Positions 9,027 through 18,889 of a stretch of 64,000 nt of DNA are shown piece by piece. The translations under genes and the position numbers were made by a program. Positions within the stretch are counted from its first letter, which is position 1; each line of letters begins with the position of its first letter. The notes beneath the pieces are model-generated. The model did not search any database and was not told the origin of the DNA. It saw only the letters and a list, made by a program, of their open reading frames with translations. Source of the DNA: Candidatus Vondammii sp. HM_W22 (GTDB lineage: Bacteria; Pseudomonadota; Gammaproteobacteria; Chromatiales; Chromatiaceae); assembly GCF_022530855.2 (NCBI RefSeq), contig NZ_CP099567.1:1736001-1800000 (forward strand). Direction: 5' to 3'.

Positions 9027-9598
9027 TATGTCGATGGCCTAAGGGCTTTCCAGACGCAATCAATACAGCGTTTCCCGAGACTCAGGTCCAGCTCTGTATT
9101 GTTCACATGGTGCGCAACTCGATGAAGTATGTGCCCTGGAAAGACTACAAGGCAGTGACGGCAGACCTGAAGAAAATATATAAGTCTGTCACCGAAGATG
9201 AAGCGCCACTGGAACTTGATAATTTCTCTAACCGATGGGACGACAAATATCCCCAGCTCAGCCGTTCGTGGCGTAGCCACTGGCACAATCTTAATACCCT
9301 GTTTGGCTACCCTGAGGACATCCGCATGGCAATCTATACAACCAATGCCATCGAGTCAATGAACAGCGTGGTTCGCAAGGCAATTAAAAAACGGAAGCTA
9401 TTTCCGACCGACGACTCGGCAATGAAAGTGGTGTATCTGGCGGTGCAGCAAGCATCAAAAAAATAGACCATACCGATTCGCAATTGGAAACCAGCACTGA
9501 ATAGATTTATGATTGGGTTCGGAGAACGCTTGGCGGAGTACATTTAACCCGGGCAGTTACACGGAAATCGTTACACCCTCTTTACAGGCTCTCTAGCA
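9027..9598 (+). pseudogene. IS256-family transposase C-terminal half (type a) with right end
   Basis: Starts abruptly with GFPDAINTAFPETQVQLCIV and continues HMVRNSMKYVPWKDYKAVTA, IYTTNAIESMNSVVRKAIKK (conserved family C-terminal block). A TAG at 9464-9466 stands for the Trp of KKWTxPI, after which IPIRNWKPALNRFMIGFGE continues in frame to TAA. The terminal repeat with TTTACAGGCTCT closes at about 9593. The element at 7957-9026 seems to have inserted into this one, since its right end abuts the truncated frame. Confidence 0.8.
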
Positions 9599-9661
9599 AA
9601 TCAGGCGAGCCCGGTATCTTCACGCTCGTTTTTCTGGTAGCGTCCATATCCATATCTCGCT

Positions 9662-10342
9662 TCATCCGGCCAGCCACACCAACCGACGCATGTTGTACAC
9701 CAAATTCATCATACCAATCTTCACACCGACCCTGACTTGCCCGATGCTACGCACCAGTCGATTGGCCTGCTGGGCAAACACGCGCTCAACTCGAGCCCGA
9801 ACTCTTGATCGTTTTCGGCTTGCCTCTTGCTCCCGTTCATTTAAGAGGCGTTTGCGTGTCGACTTGCGATGAATATGACTGCGGTAAAGCGGCTTCCCGT
9901 TCTACACTGCGGTAAGCAGAATCGGCCCAGACACTGCCATTACTGTTGTTCTCATCCAGCCGTTCCTCGAAGACCTGGCTGTCGCGAACTTCTGCTGATG
10001 TGATGGCGTACTTGCGAATGACCTTGTGCTTCCGGTCTATGCTGATGTGGCTTTTGTACCCATAGTGGGTTTTACCATGCTTCAGCTATAACGATCCCGT
10101 ATTTGGAGCTCTGTTTTGATCATCGGACAGATTGTACAAATGCTGTAGGACCAACACCTTGAACATCAGTACCCCATCGTAAGGTGGACACCCACCTTTA
10201 CTGGGATCACTGTTTTTATAAACTAAGCCCAACAATACCCGAAAACCTCCTAGTCTACGATTCTTTCCAGCTTTGGCAGCGGGTCTCCCAGTTGCTCAAG
10301 GAGTTCAAGTCGGTCTTGATGATCAAAGAAACTCGGTTGCAT
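9662..10342 (-). pseudogene. IS5-family transposase, copy A
   Basis: Minus-strand remnant of the element also present at 13406-14379 and 44272-45169. It starts at ATG 10342 (MQP), carries a TAG at 10250-10252 at the conserved Trp of LDWEDF, and then loses one base. The middle (the QIRDRYSFCRFLGL to IVDAAM segment) is deleted. It resumes with the KTHYGYKSHIS-like block, the cell-wide IS5 pattern WADSAYR, then RVEHVFAQQANRLVRSIGQV and MMNLVYNMRRLVWLAG to the TGA at 9662. Confidence 0.8.
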
Positions 10343-10401
10343 GGCTTTTACCAATGGTTGGTTGAATTGGTTACCATTAAGCTAGCGGCCAAATACACTT
10401 A

Positions 10402-10590
10402 CTAGGCAGCGTACTTTATGTGAATCACATTGAAGTAACTTTTTACTCGTTCAGACCTCTTTTGCAAGGCTTGCATACAGGATCGTGTTCTCTTTTTCAG
10501 ATCGTTCGCAGAACGAATCGCTCCTCCGCTATGAAGAGGGTTCAGTTCCGGTGAATAGGCAGGCAAAAAAAGACTTCCTGGATGGTCAAG
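10402..10590 (-). pseudogene. IS630-like transposase C-terminal fragment
   Basis: The frame reads HLDHPGSLFLPAYSPELNPL followed by a basic helical tail ending RVKSYFNVIHIKYAA. The LPxYSPELNP block is the hallmark before the last catalytic Glu in IS630/Tc1-type transposases. The residues before it are antisense of the ISL3 end to the right, so the gene is cut there. Identification rests on one motif. Confidence 0.5.
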
Positions 10591-10722
10591 GTGCGTAGCA
10601 GAGGCTTCCGCAACAAGGATCAATTTGCCAATGCAATCTACCTCCATCTTGGAAGGCTGAATCTTTATCCTGAGGGAGTGGCTGGGTGATACTTACTCTC
10701 TTGGTCAGGAGAAGAGCCACGT
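10590..10722 (+). mobile_element. Right end of an ISL3-family element
   Basis: Encodes the last residues of an ISL3 transposase (RGFRNKDQFANAIYLHLGRL, NLYPEGVAG) followed by a terminal repeat whose complement begins GGCTCTTCTCC. The same coding end and repeat recur at 37650-37735 and, inverted, at 38506-38640. The rest of the element is missing. Confidence 0.65.
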
Positions 10723-10927
10723 AAAAGATACATGAGCCTATGGCGTTTTTTGCACTCTTAATGACGATAAGAGATGATTCGTGGTGCTCCTGTGTAAATA
10801 AGATTTCATAGCCTCATTTTACCAAGCATTCAGATCATCTCTTTTTAGCCATCCAGGTGATGCACTTTGGAGTTGAATCCACCTTCCAAAATGGGCGGAG
10901 AATCAGATCTAAAAGGTTCAGGGACGA
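10723..10927. other. Intergenic stretch, no gene seen
   Basis: AT-rich sequence between the ISL3 end and cmoB. I see no convincing coding frame or RNA gene here; it would contain the transcription stop for cmoAB. Confidence 0.4.
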
Positions 10928-11905
10928 CTACTTAGAGGTGGCCAGAAAAATCGCCCGTCGTGGAGCAGGGTGCCCTTCAATCGTCAACTCAGGGTTATCC
11001 GGGTCCAGATAATCTGCCAGGGACTCAAACTCCATCCACTCGGTCTTGCGTTGTTCTTCCACCGTGGTGGTGGTGACATCCAGGATTCGAACATTCCTGA
11101 ATCCACAACGCTTCATCCAGCCGGCAAGCGTTTTCGGTGTTGGGATAAACCAGACGTTGCGCATTTTGGCATAGCGCCCTTCAGGCACTAGCACTTGTCC
11201 CTCATCGCCATCAATCACAAGGGTTTCAAGTATCAGTTCCTCCCCTTGCCTCAGGCAGCCTTTAAGCTCATACAGGTGATCGATGGGGGAGCGACGATGG
11301 TAAAGAACTCCCATGGAAAAAACCGTGTCGAAGGCGTGAAGATTCGGTGGAACATCCTCTATCCCCAGTGGTAGCATATGCACTGGAGCACGACTGCCGA
11401 GAGAGTGTTGGACAGCGAGAAACTGTGCCAAAAACAGCTGGGTTGGATCAATGCCGATCACCAATCGGGCACCAGCCCCCGCCATTCGCCAGCAGTAATA
11501 ACCATTACCGCACCCGACATCCAGTACCATACGATCTTCAAGAGATGCAATCTGGGATGCCAATCGATCCCATTTCCAGTCGGAGCGCCACTCGGTGTCA
11601 ATAGTAATGCCATGCAGATCATAAGGCCCTTTGCGCCAAGGGTGCATCTCTTTCAGCAGCTGCCTTATTTTTTCCTCTACAGCGGCTTCCAATCTGTGAT
11701 CAGACGCGATAGAAACGGTTGCATTGTTCAGCTCGACTTTGCCTGTGGGTAGCTTCGGTAATCGTCCGATCGCTCCTGTCCAACGGTCAAAATCACCATG
11801 CAGCTCTTGCTGAAAGCATCTTTCTAGTCTACCAGGAAGGGATTCCGCCCAACTCTCCAGCGGGGTATCCTGCATCAGCCGATATAGGCCCGAGTAATCG
11901 ATCAT
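10928..11905 (-). CDS. cmoB: tRNA U34 carboxymethyltransferase CmoB
   Basis: Transfers the carboxymethyl group of carboxy-SAM to 5-hydroxyuridine at position 34 of tRNA, giving cmo5U. 325 aa from the ATG at 11905, which overlaps the cmoA stop as ATGA; the open frame upstream lies inside cmoA and is not used. The Rossmann SAM-binding loop is VLDVGCGNGYYCWRMAGAGA, with acidic end VIGIDPTQLF; family signatures PWRKGPYDLHG, DTEWRSDWKW and SMGVLYHRRSP are present. Translationally coupled to cmoA, so the donor and the transfer steps are made together. Confidence 0.95.
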   Translation of the reverse strand: MIDYSGLYRLMQDTPLESWAESLPGRLERCFQQELHGDFDRWTGAIGRLPKLPTGKVELNNATVSIASDHRLEAAVEEKIRQLLKEMHPWRKGPYDLHGITIDTEWRSDWKWDRLASQIASLEDRMVLDVGCGNGYYCWRMAGAGARLVIGIDPTQLFLAQFLAVQHSLGSRAPVHMLPLGIEDVPPNLHAFDTVFSMGVLYHRRSPIDHLYELKGCLRQGEELILETLVIDGDEGQVLVPEGRYAKMRNVWFIPTPKTLAGWMKRCGFRNVRILDVTTTTVEEQRKTEWMEFESLADYLDPDNPELTIEGHPAPRRAIFLATSK

Positions 11906-12633
11906 TTGCGGGCCACCAGTGAGATAAAATTGAAGCACTGAAACCAGACATCTGCCCGACTGAATCCTGCTTCTCTGAGCCACTGGTTATGCACGCTCAG
12001 CGGCTCGGGTATCAGCACATTCTCGAGGGCACTGCGTTTCCCGCTGATCTCAAGATCGTTATAACCATTGGCCCGCTTGAAAGCATGATGCATCTCAATC
12101 TGCAGTCTCTCCTCTTCCGGATCATCGAAGGTGATTTTTTCTGATAGAACCAGAATTCCTTTGGGACACAGGCCGTTGTGGATTTTCTTCAACAGTTGGG
12201 AGCGTTGAGCAACCGGGATGAACTGGAAGGTGAAATTCAATACTACGATAGAGGCATCTGTTATCTCTATATCCTGAATATCGGCGCATACTAGTTCGAT
12301 AGGGGTTTCATTTTTTGCTGCGTTTATCCGTTCTCTGGCCCGATCCAGCATTGCTTCAGAATTATCCACTCCAATGACACGGCATCCCGGAACTTGGATG
12401 CCACCCTGCATCGCTATGGCTGTTGCCCCAAGAGAGCAGCCGAGGTCATAACAGAGAGAGTCAGCTTGGGCATACTCCGTTGCCAGAACGCCGGTCATGG
12501 CAATCACTGATGCATAGCCTGGGACCGAACGATTGATCATATCGGGGAAAACCCGGGCGATAAGCTTGTCGAAAACGAAGTCTTCCTGCATCGCTTTTTG
12601 GGTTGCGTAGATATGGTCACGGTTGCTGCTCAT
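11902..12633 (-). CDS. cmoA: Carboxy-S-adenosyl-L-methionine synthase CmoA
   Basis: Converts SAM and prephenate into carboxy-SAM, the donor used by CmoB. 243 aa, normal length. Visible features are the N-terminal FVFDKLIARVFPDMINRSVP, the SAM-binding loop CYDLGCSLGATAIAM, the acidic VIGVDNSEAML, and the VLNFTFQFIP motif typical of CmoA. The gene starts about 40 bases from the MITE-like end at 12673, so its promoter lies close to inserted DNA. Confidence 0.95.
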   Translation of the reverse strand: MSSNRDHIYATQKAMQEDFVFDKLIARVFPDMINRSVPGYASVIAMTGVLATEYAQADSLCYDLGCSLGATAIAMQGGIQVPGCRVIGVDNSEAMLDRARERINAAKNETPIELVCADIQDIEITDASIVVLNFTFQFIPVAQRSQLLKKIHNGLCPKGILVLSEKITFDDPEEERLQIEMHHAFKRANGYNDLEISGKRSALENVLIPEPLSVHNQWLREAGFSRADVWFQCFNFISLVARK

Positions 12634-12672
12634 GGTGTAATTCTATTCTGCTACGTCGATTGTTAAATCTAG

Positions 12673-12805
12673 AGAGCCTCTGAGCAATTCATGAATCGGT
12701 GTTTGACGGCTGAAATCTCCCGGCTCTGTGTTGAAAATCTTGCCAATAGCCCGCTATTACCGGCAATTTTCGCCTCGATCTGGAGATAGTATCGTCATAA
12801 GATTC
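12673..12805. mobile_element. MITE-like element related to the copy at 57753-57910
   Basis: Begins AGAGCCTCTGAGCAATTCAT directly after a CTAG, the YTAR-type target of IS5 elements. It is similar along its length to the 158-bp MITE near lepB (shared blocks ATGAATCG, GGCTGAAATCTCCC, GTGTTGAAAA-like, CTCGATCT). Its far end is missing where the IS5 (IS427-type) remnant begins, so it is truncated. Confidence 0.6.
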
Positions 12806-12809
12806 TAGC

Positions 12810-13360
12810 CTAGGGCATCATACTCCTAATCTGGATAGCGGCAATAAATGAACGGGTGTTTTTTGCATAGTGTGTTGCAATACCACGCCGGCGTTTAAGA
12901 TGTAGAAATGCATTCTCGACCAAATGTACTAATTTAGTACAGATGCCTGTCATGTTCTCGCTGCTCTTTTCTGTATCTTCTTTGGTGGAATAACAACGCT
13001 TATATTCTGTAATTTTGCCTTCTCTAATATCTTGTGTATCGTAAGCCTTATCAGCCAAAAGACATTCGTCTCTAAGCCCATCAAATCAGTGTGCTAGCCT
13101 GCGTGCAATCAGCTCTGGTGCCTTTCATAAGAATGAATCTGATCGGCATACCATGCGCATCCACGGTCAAGTGGATCTTGGTGTTAAGCTCCCTTTTGTA
13201 CGGCTCATATCTTGATTGCCTCCTACCGCACCTGCTGCATGTGGGTGAACCTTGATATGACTGCCATCAATCATAATCCATTCAAAGTCCGGCTCATCAA
13301 TTATCTGGGACAATAAATCCTCCCATATACCCCCATAAAAACATCTAAAAACCTTCGTAA
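12810..13360 (-). pseudogene. IS5-family (IS427-type) transposase remnant
   Basis: The last 82 residues read MADKAYDTQDIREGKITEYK, then HLVENAFLHLKRRRGIATHY and ARNFxAA-like NTRSFIAAIQIRSMM, the IS427-group C-terminus with catalytic Glu in HLVEN. Upstream in shifted frames lie EPDFEWIMIDGSHIKVHPHA (first Asp region) and LTVDAHGMPIRF-like sequence (second). In-frame stops and shifts separate the parts. A fragment of the same element lies at 30000-30125. Confidence 0.75.
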
Positions 13361-13405
13361 ATCAGCGATCATAGTAGCCAATTCAACCAACCGTTGATAA
13401 AAACC

Positions 13406-14379
13406 ATGCAACCGAGTTTTTTGATCATCAAGAGCGACTTGACGTCCTTGAGCAACTGGGAGACTCGCTGCCAAAGCTGGAAAGGACCGTAGACTAGAAG
13501 GCTTTTGGGGTATTGTTGAGCTCAGTGTTGGGTGCGCTGACGCTGAATTACATTCCGGTTATAAAAACAGTGATCCCAGTAAAGGTGGCGTCCACCTTAC
13601 GATGCGGTATTGATGTTCAAAGAGTTGGTCCTACAGCATTTGCTCAATCTGAACGATGATCAAACAGAGTTCCAAATACGGGATCGCTATAGCTTTTGTC
13701 GTTTTCTTGGGCTGAGCCCGGAGGGTAAAGGTCCCAGATACCAAAACGGTTTGGGTGTATCCTGAGCGCCTGAAAGAACGGGGCCTTGTTGATAAACTCT
13801 TTTCAGAGCTGTTGATTTAGATTGATGCAGCAGGCTTCAGTGCTCGCAAGAGACAGATTGTAGATGCCGCTATCGTTCCAGTACCCAGGCAGCGTAATAC
13901 ACGAGAGGAAAATAGGCAGATCAAAGCCGGGGATAGCCCCGAGGCATGGGGTGATAACAAACGCAGTCAGAAGGATGTTGCAGCACGCTGGACCATGAAG
14001 CATGGCAAAACCCACTATGGGTACAAAAACCACATCAGCGTAGACCGGAAGCACAAGGTCATTCGCAAGTATGCCACCACATCAGCTGAAGTTCATGGTA
14101 GCCAGGTCGTCGAGGAACGGCTGGATGAGAACAACAGTAATGACAGTGTCTGGGCCGATTCCGCTTACCGCAGTCAGATTCGTCCCAAGTCGACACGCAA
14201 ACGTCCCTTTGAATGAACGGGAGCAAGGGGCAAACCGAAAACGATCAAGAGTTGAGCACGTGTTTGCCCAGCAGGCCAATCGACTGGTGCGCAGCATCGG
14301 GCAAGTCAGGGCCGCCGTGAAGATTCGTATGATGAATCTGGAGTACAACATGCGTCGATTGGTGTGGCTGGCAGGATGA
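13406..14379 (+). pseudogene. IS5-family transposase, copy B
   Basis: Plus-strand copy of the element at 9662 and 44272. It starts ATG 13406, has TAG at 13495-13497 at the Trp of LDWEDF, then continues through IRDRYSFCRFLGLSPEGK-like sequence in another frame, KHGKTHYGYKNHISVDRKHK (central part of the DDE domain), VWADSAYRSQIRPKSTRKRP, a shift near 14215, and RVEHVFAQQANRLVRSIGQV (catalytic Glu) to MRRLVWLAG. At least three lesions. Confidence 0.82.
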
Positions 14380-14665
14380 AGCGAGGTATGGGTGTGTGGA
14401 TGCTGCTAGAAAAACGAGCGTGAAGATGCCGGACTCTCCAGATTTGCTAGAGACTATTGGTCTTTGTCGGATTTTTAGGGGTTGTCTCAACAATGCCCTA
14501 GTGATTTGCTGAGATACAGCGCAGTTCTCTCAATTTCAGCACATAAATAAAAACGAGTAGACTCATTATCTTCCCGGATGAGCTATTGTAATCACTGGGC
14601 AGAGCATTATACTGCACCGCCTGATACACCCATGACCACGTCTCTTCCCCCACCAGGAACCCCTG
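14380..14665. other. deaD upstream region, no gene seen
   Basis: Holds the right end of the IS5 remnant to about 14465 and then AT-rich sequence leading into deaD. No coding frame is convincing. A long untranslated leader is common for cold-inducible helicase genes, but I cannot show one here. Confidence 0.35.
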
Positions 14666-16462
14666 ATGCCCGATGCCAATCCTTCTGCCCCCAGTTTCAG
14701 CGATCTGAATCTGCCTGCCTCACTGTTGTCCGTGCTTGATGAGGTTGGCTATGAAACTCCTTCCCCAATTCAGGCAAAAGCTATTCCCCATCTGCTGAAG
14801 GGGCTGGACCTTTTGGGGCATGCTCCCACCGGCACCGGCAAGACGGCCGCTTTTGCCTTACCTCTACTGTCGCGCCTGAATATCCGCAGCAAGCAGGTCC
14901 AGGTGATGGTGCTTGCCCCGACCCGTGAACTGGCGATCCAGGTGGCAGAAGCCTTTCAGCGTTATGCCTCTCACATCAAAGGATTTCATGTTTTGCCCAT
15001 CTATGGCGGACAGGACTATTCCGGGCAGATACGGCAGCTGAAACGGGGCGTACATGTGGTTGTCGGTACCCCGGGAAGGGTGATGGATCACATGCGCAAG
15101 GGCACGCTCAAGCTGAATAATCTGCAGGCGCTGGTATTGGATGAGGCGGATGAGATGCTGCGCATGGGTTTCATCGATGATGTCGAATGGATCCTGGAGC
15201 AGACGCCTGAGAAACGTCAGATGGCGCTCTTCTCGGCGACCATGCCGAGACAGATTGAGCGCATCGCACGGCGTTATCTGCATGACCCGCAGGAGATCTC
15301 CATCAAGACCCGTACCGCTACGGCGGAGACCATTCGCCAGCGCTATTGGCTGGTCAGTGGCCTGCACAAGCTGGATGCGCTGACCCGGATACTGGAGGTG
15401 GAGTCCTTTGATGCCCTGCTCATGTTTGTGCGCACTAAGATCGCTACCGTAGAGTTGGCACAACGGCTGGAGGCCAGAGGCTATTCGGCTGCGGCACTGA
15501 ATGGCGATATGCCACAAAAACAGCGGGAGCAGATGATCGATCGCCTGAAAAAGGGCTCACTGGATATCCTGGTCGCCACCGATGTCGCCGCACGAGGCCT
15601 GGATGTGGAGCGGATCAGTCACGTGGTCAACTATGATATCCCTTCTGACACTGAAGCTTATATTCATCGCATCGGACGCACCGGGCGGGCGGGCCGCGAG
15701 GGCGATGCGATCCTGTTTGTCGCGCCCCGGGAGCGGCGGATGCTCAGCGCTATCGAAAAGGCGACGCGGAAGAAGATTGAGCCGCTGGAGCTGCCTTCGA
15801 CCGAGGTGGTTAACAATAAACGGATAGCAGATTTCAAACAGAGTATCAGCGATACCCTGGCTTCCGGTGAATTGGATTTCATGCAAAGCATGCTGGAGCA
15901 GTATCAGCAAGAGCACGATGTACCCGCCCTGGAGATTGCCGCAGCGCTTGCCAAGATGACCATCGGTGATAGACAGTTGTTGCTGAAGCCGGAAAAAGAG
16001 CGGCCTTCACGCTCAAAATCTGAGTCGCGGCAGCGCAAAGAAAAGGGTGAACCGCGTCAACGCAGAGAACGGAGTGAACCGAATCAGCGCAAGGAAAGAA
16101 GCGAGCCACGTCAGCAAAAAGAACGAAGTGAGCCGAGCCAGCGCAAGCGGCAGACTAGGCCTGAGAAGGGCATGGAGCGGTATCGGATCGAAGTTGGGCA
16201 CCAACACGAGGTCAAGCCTGGCAATATCGTCGGTGCCATTGCCAATGAGGCGGGGCTGGATGCAGAACACATCGGACATATCGATATTCAAGACGAATTC
16301 AGTCTGATCGACCTGCCCTTGGGCATGCCGAAAGATATATTTCAGGATCTCAGAAAGACCTGGGTATGTGGTCAACGCCTCGATATTTCACGGCTGGAGC
16401 AGCCAGGAAAAAAGAAAAAGAGCGGAAACAAAGCTAAAAAGAGAAAGAAAACAGGCAGCTAG
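14666..16462 (+). CDS. deaD: ATP-dependent RNA helicase DeaD/CsdA
   Basis: 598 aa DEAD-box helicase used in ribosome assembly and RNA turnover, often in the cold. Motifs in order: Q motif (PSPIQ), I (APTGTGKT, where most family members have AQTGTGKT), Ia (PTRELA), GG, TPGR, II (DEAD), III (SAT), then TDVAARGLD and [11 protein letters not shown] basic low-complexity linker at about residues 455-500 contains repeated (R)QRKERSEP units, then a C-terminal DbpA-like RNA-binding domain (VGAIANEAGLDAEHIGHIDI) and a Lys-rich tail. AGGA lies 8 bases before the ATG. It is followed on the same strand by rhlE. Confidence 0.93.
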   Translation: MPDANPSAPSFSDLNLPASLLSVLDEVGYETPSPIQAKAIPHLLKGLDLLGHAPTGTGKTAAFALPLLSRLNIRSKQVQVMVLAPTRELAIQVAEAFQRYASHIKGFHVLPIYGGQDYSGQIRQLKRGVHVVVGTPGRVMDHMRKGTLKLNNLQALVLDEADEMLRMGFIDDVEWILEQTPEKRQMALFSATMPRQIERIARRYLHDPQEISIKTRTATAETIRQRYWLVSGLHKLDALTRILEVESFDALLMFVRTKIATVELAQRLEARGYSAAALNGDMPQKQREQMIDRLKKGSLDILVATDVAARGLDVERISHVVNYDIPSDTEAYIHRIGRTGRAGREGDAILFVAPRERRMLSAIEKATRKKIEPLELPSTEVVNNKRIADFKQSISDTLASGELDFMQSMLEQYQQEHDVPALEIAAALAKMTIGDRQLLLKPEKERPSRSKSESRQRKEKGEPRQRRERSEPNQRKERSEPRQQKERSEPSQRKRQTRPEKGMERYRIEVGHQHEVKPGNIVGAIANEAGLDAEHIGHIDIQDEFSLIDLPLGMPKDIFQDLRKTWVCGQRLDISRLEQPGKKKKSGNKAKKRKKTGS

Positions 16463-16679
16463 TTAAGTTTTCTGTTAGACTGCCGCGTTTTCGGGTGCTT
16501 GACCGGTTAGCACCCTAGCGGCCTTAAGGCCGCCGGAAAAATTTTGAGTCGTTCGTCCCCCACCTCAAATCAGGTGGCAGGGGCTCCGCTTAATTAACAA
16601 AATCCCCTTATCCAGCCCAGACCGGCTCCCGCTAGCAGATGCTAACCCAGGGAGGGCAAGACTGGAGTAACAATCCCCA
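16463..16679. promoter_or_regulatory. deaD-rhlE intergenic region with two stem-loops
   Basis: A 16-bp perfect palindrome, GCGGCCTTAAGGCCGC, lies at 16518-16533, and a 6-bp stem with 6-base loop (CCACCT/AGGTGG) at 16560-16577. Neither is followed by a clear T-run, so they may be Rho-independent-like stops of poor quality or folds in the rhlE leader. Role inferred only. Confidence 0.4.
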
Positions 16680-18131
16680 ATGTCATTTGATACCCTCGGC
16701 CTGTCGGCCGAACTTCTGCGCGCCATCAGCGAGCAGGGCTACACAGAACCAACCCCTATTCAACGCCAGGCAATCCCCCTTATTATGGAAGGGAAAGATG
16801 TTCTGGGTGGTGCCCAAACCGGCACCGGCAAGACCGCAGGCTTCACTCTGCCGCTGCTTCAACGGCTGACCCTAAGTCCCTCTCATAAAGGCCGGCGCCC
16901 TGTTCGGGCGCTGATTCTTACTCCTACCCGCGAGTTGGCAGCCCAGGTCGAAGCGAGCGTGGATACCTATGGCCGTCACCTGCCGCTGAAATCAGCCGTG
17001 ATTTTCGGCGGGGTTAAGATCAACCCACAGATAGAAAAATTGCGCAGGGGCGTGGATATCCTGGTGGCAACACCGGGCCGGCTGCTGGATCACGCCGGTC
17101 AGAAGACGGTGGATCTGTCGCAAGTGGAAATTCTGGTGCTGGACGAAGCAGACCGGATGCTGGATATGGGCTTCATCCACGATATCCGCAAGATATTTGC
17201 ATTGCTCCCGGAGAGCAGTGCACGGCAGAACCTGTTGTTCTCCGCCACCTTCTCCAATGAGATCAAGCAGCTTGCCGATCGTTTGCTCAACAGCCCTGTA
17301 CTGATTGAAGTGGCGCGCCGCAACATGACTGCTGAACGGATCGAACAGGTTGTTCACCCGGTGGACAAACTCCGCAAACGGGAACTGTTGAGCCACCTGA
17401 TCAGTTCGCAAAATTGGTATCAAGTGCTGGTCTTCACACGCACCAAACACGGTGCCAATCGTCTGGCTCAGCAGTTGGAGAAGGATGGTCTGAGCGCTTC
17501 GGCTATCCATGGCAATAAAAGTCAGGCTGCCCGTACCCGGGCCTTGGCCGGATTCAAGAGTGGTGAGGTGCAGGTACTGGTCGCCACGGATATTGCGGCC
17601 CGCGGCCTGGATATCGACCAGCTGCCCCACGTCGTGAACTACGAATTACCCAACGTGCCGGAGGACTATGTACACCGTATCGGCCGTACCGGCCGTGCCG
17701 GTAACGAAGGTGAGGCTATCTCCCTGGTGTGCGTGGATGAACTCAAACTGCTGCGGGATATCGAACGGCTGCTGAAACGCGAAATCCAAAAAGTGGTTTT
17801 GGATGATTATGAGCCGGATCCCAATATTAAGGCTGAGCCCATTCAAAACGGACGCAACGGCAAAGGTCGTTCACAGCCACGGAGACAGAGTGAGGGCCAC
17901 CGGCGGGGCAGGGCATCGGCCAGTAAATCGGCCGAAGCCAGGAGAAACACCAATACAGAGCGCTCTGAAGAGGGACATACTCCGTCGAAATCCCCACACA
18001 AGCATGTTCGGCGTAAAGCTGGCGATTCCCAGGCAAAACAGCCGCATCGGCACCCCCGTTCTGGTCAGGGCAAGGCCGCCCAGGGTAAGGAGAGGGCTGC
18101 GTTGCTGGGTGGTGGGTTCAGAAACAAATAG
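16680..18131 (+). CDS. rhlE: ATP-dependent RNA helicase RhlE
   Basis: 483 aa DEAD-box protein. Motifs: [57 protein letters not shown] and [10 protein letters not shown]. The N-terminus [20 protein letters not shown] and the [15 protein letters not shown] segment are typical of RhlE. The C-terminal 110 residues are basic and low in complexity ([20 protein letters not shown]) and probably bind RNA non-specifically. Next to deaD in the same direction, so the window has two DEAD-box genes side by side. Confidence 0.92.
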   Translation: MSFDTLGLSAELLRAISEQGYTEPTPIQRQAIPLIMEGKDVLGGAQTGTGKTAGFTLPLLQRLTLSPSHKGRRPVRALILTPTRELAAQVEASVDTYGRHLPLKSAVIFGGVKINPQIEKLRRGVDILVATPGRLLDHAGQKTVDLSQVEILVLDEADRMLDMGFIHDIRKIFALLPESSARQNLLFSATFSNEIKQLADRLLNSPVLIEVARRNMTAERIEQVVHPVDKLRKRELLSHLISSQNWYQVLVFTRTKHGANRLAQQLEKDGLSASAIHGNKSQAARTRALAGFKSGEVQVLVATDIAARGLDIDQLPHVVNYELPNVPEDYVHRIGRTGRAGNEGEAISLVCVDELKLLRDIERLLKREIQKVVLDDYEPDPNIKAEPIQNGRNGKGRSQPRRQSEGHRRGRASASKSAEARRNTNTERSEEGHTPSKSPHKHVRRKAGDSQAKQPHRHPRSGQGKAAQGKERAALLGGGFRNK

Positions 18132-18149
18132 GGTTGAGTATGTATGCTG

Positions 18150-18186
18150 CCTGCACGCCATCAATGTTATCTTGATGGCGTGCAGG
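18150..18186. terminator. 15-bp hairpin between convergent rhlE and ribE
   Basis: Perfect arms CCTGCACGCCATCAA (18150-18164) and its complement (18172-18186) with a 7-base loop. It lies 19 bases after the rhlE stop and 31 before the ribE stop, so it likely ends transcription from both sides. There is no T-run on either strand. Confidence 0.6.
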
Positions 18187-18216
18187 GTATAGCGTTGAGT
18201 GCACTTGGGTCGTTCG

Positions 18217-18828
18217 TCAATCCGTCTTTTGCGCCAACACCCGCTCTACAGTGTCAACAATTGCCTGGGTCTGAGGGTCGATCTCAATATTGATTCTGTC
18301 TCCCAGCTTGCGCCATCCCAGGTTGGTGCGGGCCAGAGTCTCGGGGATCAGGTTGACATTAAACTGGTCTGCTTCAACATCGCCTATGGTCAGGCTGATG
18401 CCATCGATCCCAATATAGCCTTTGGCGAAGATATATTTGGTTTGCGCCTGAGGCAGCCTGAACCAGACTTGGTGGTTGTTTTCGCTTTCGACCACTTGAG
18501 TCACCTCTGCCGTGCAGATGATATGACCGGACATCTGGTGACCTCCAATCTCATCCCCAAAACGGGCAGCCCGCTCGAAATTGAAACGGTCACCGGTCTT
18601 CAGTTCACCCAGGTTGGTGACCTTCAGGGTCTCCTGCATCAGATCGAAGCTGACCAAATCACCATCGATAGTTACCACCGTCAGACAACAGCCGTTGTGG
18701 GCGACTGACGCGCCCGGTTTCAACTCCTCAAGTTGATCAGCAGGCATGCGCACTTTGTGGGTGCGGAAATTATCCCTCTGTTGAATCTCGACGACTTCAG
18801 CCGTGCCTTGAACAATGCCTGTAAACAT
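18217..18828 (-). CDS. ribE: Riboflavin synthase alpha chain
   Basis: Dismutates two 6,7-dimethyl-8-ribityllumazines to riboflavin. 203 aa, usual length. It has the tandem lumazine-binding barrels: first [15 protein letters not shown] with [10 protein letters not shown], second [15 protein letters not shown] with [14 protein letters not shown]. The start MFTGIV is invariant in the family. It is alone here, without ribD, ribBA or ribH. No FMN riboswitch is visible in the short upstream region. Confidence 0.95.
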   Translation of the reverse strand: MFTGIVQGTAEVVEIQQRDNFRTHKVRMPADQLEELKPGASVAHNGCCLTVVTIDGDLVSFDLMQETLKVTNLGELKTGDRFNFERAARFGDEIGGHQMSGHIICTAEVTQVVESENNHQVWFRLPQAQTKYIFAKGYIGIDGISLTIGDVEADQFNVNLIPETLARTNLGWRKLGDRINIEIDPQTQAIVDTVERVLAQKTD

Positions 18829-18889
18829 AATGTGCTTAAATAATCAGGGAAAAATGCATCATAGCATTGAGCTGCTTTGGGATGACAGG

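Noticed and set aside
11906-11983. Longer CmoB starting at 11983
   Set aside because: It would lie inside cmoA; the ATG at 11905 overlapping the cmoA stop gives the standard CmoB start.
14864-15517. 217-codon minus-strand frame within deaD
   Set aside because: Complement of a conserved helicase gene; composition is that of a shadow frame.
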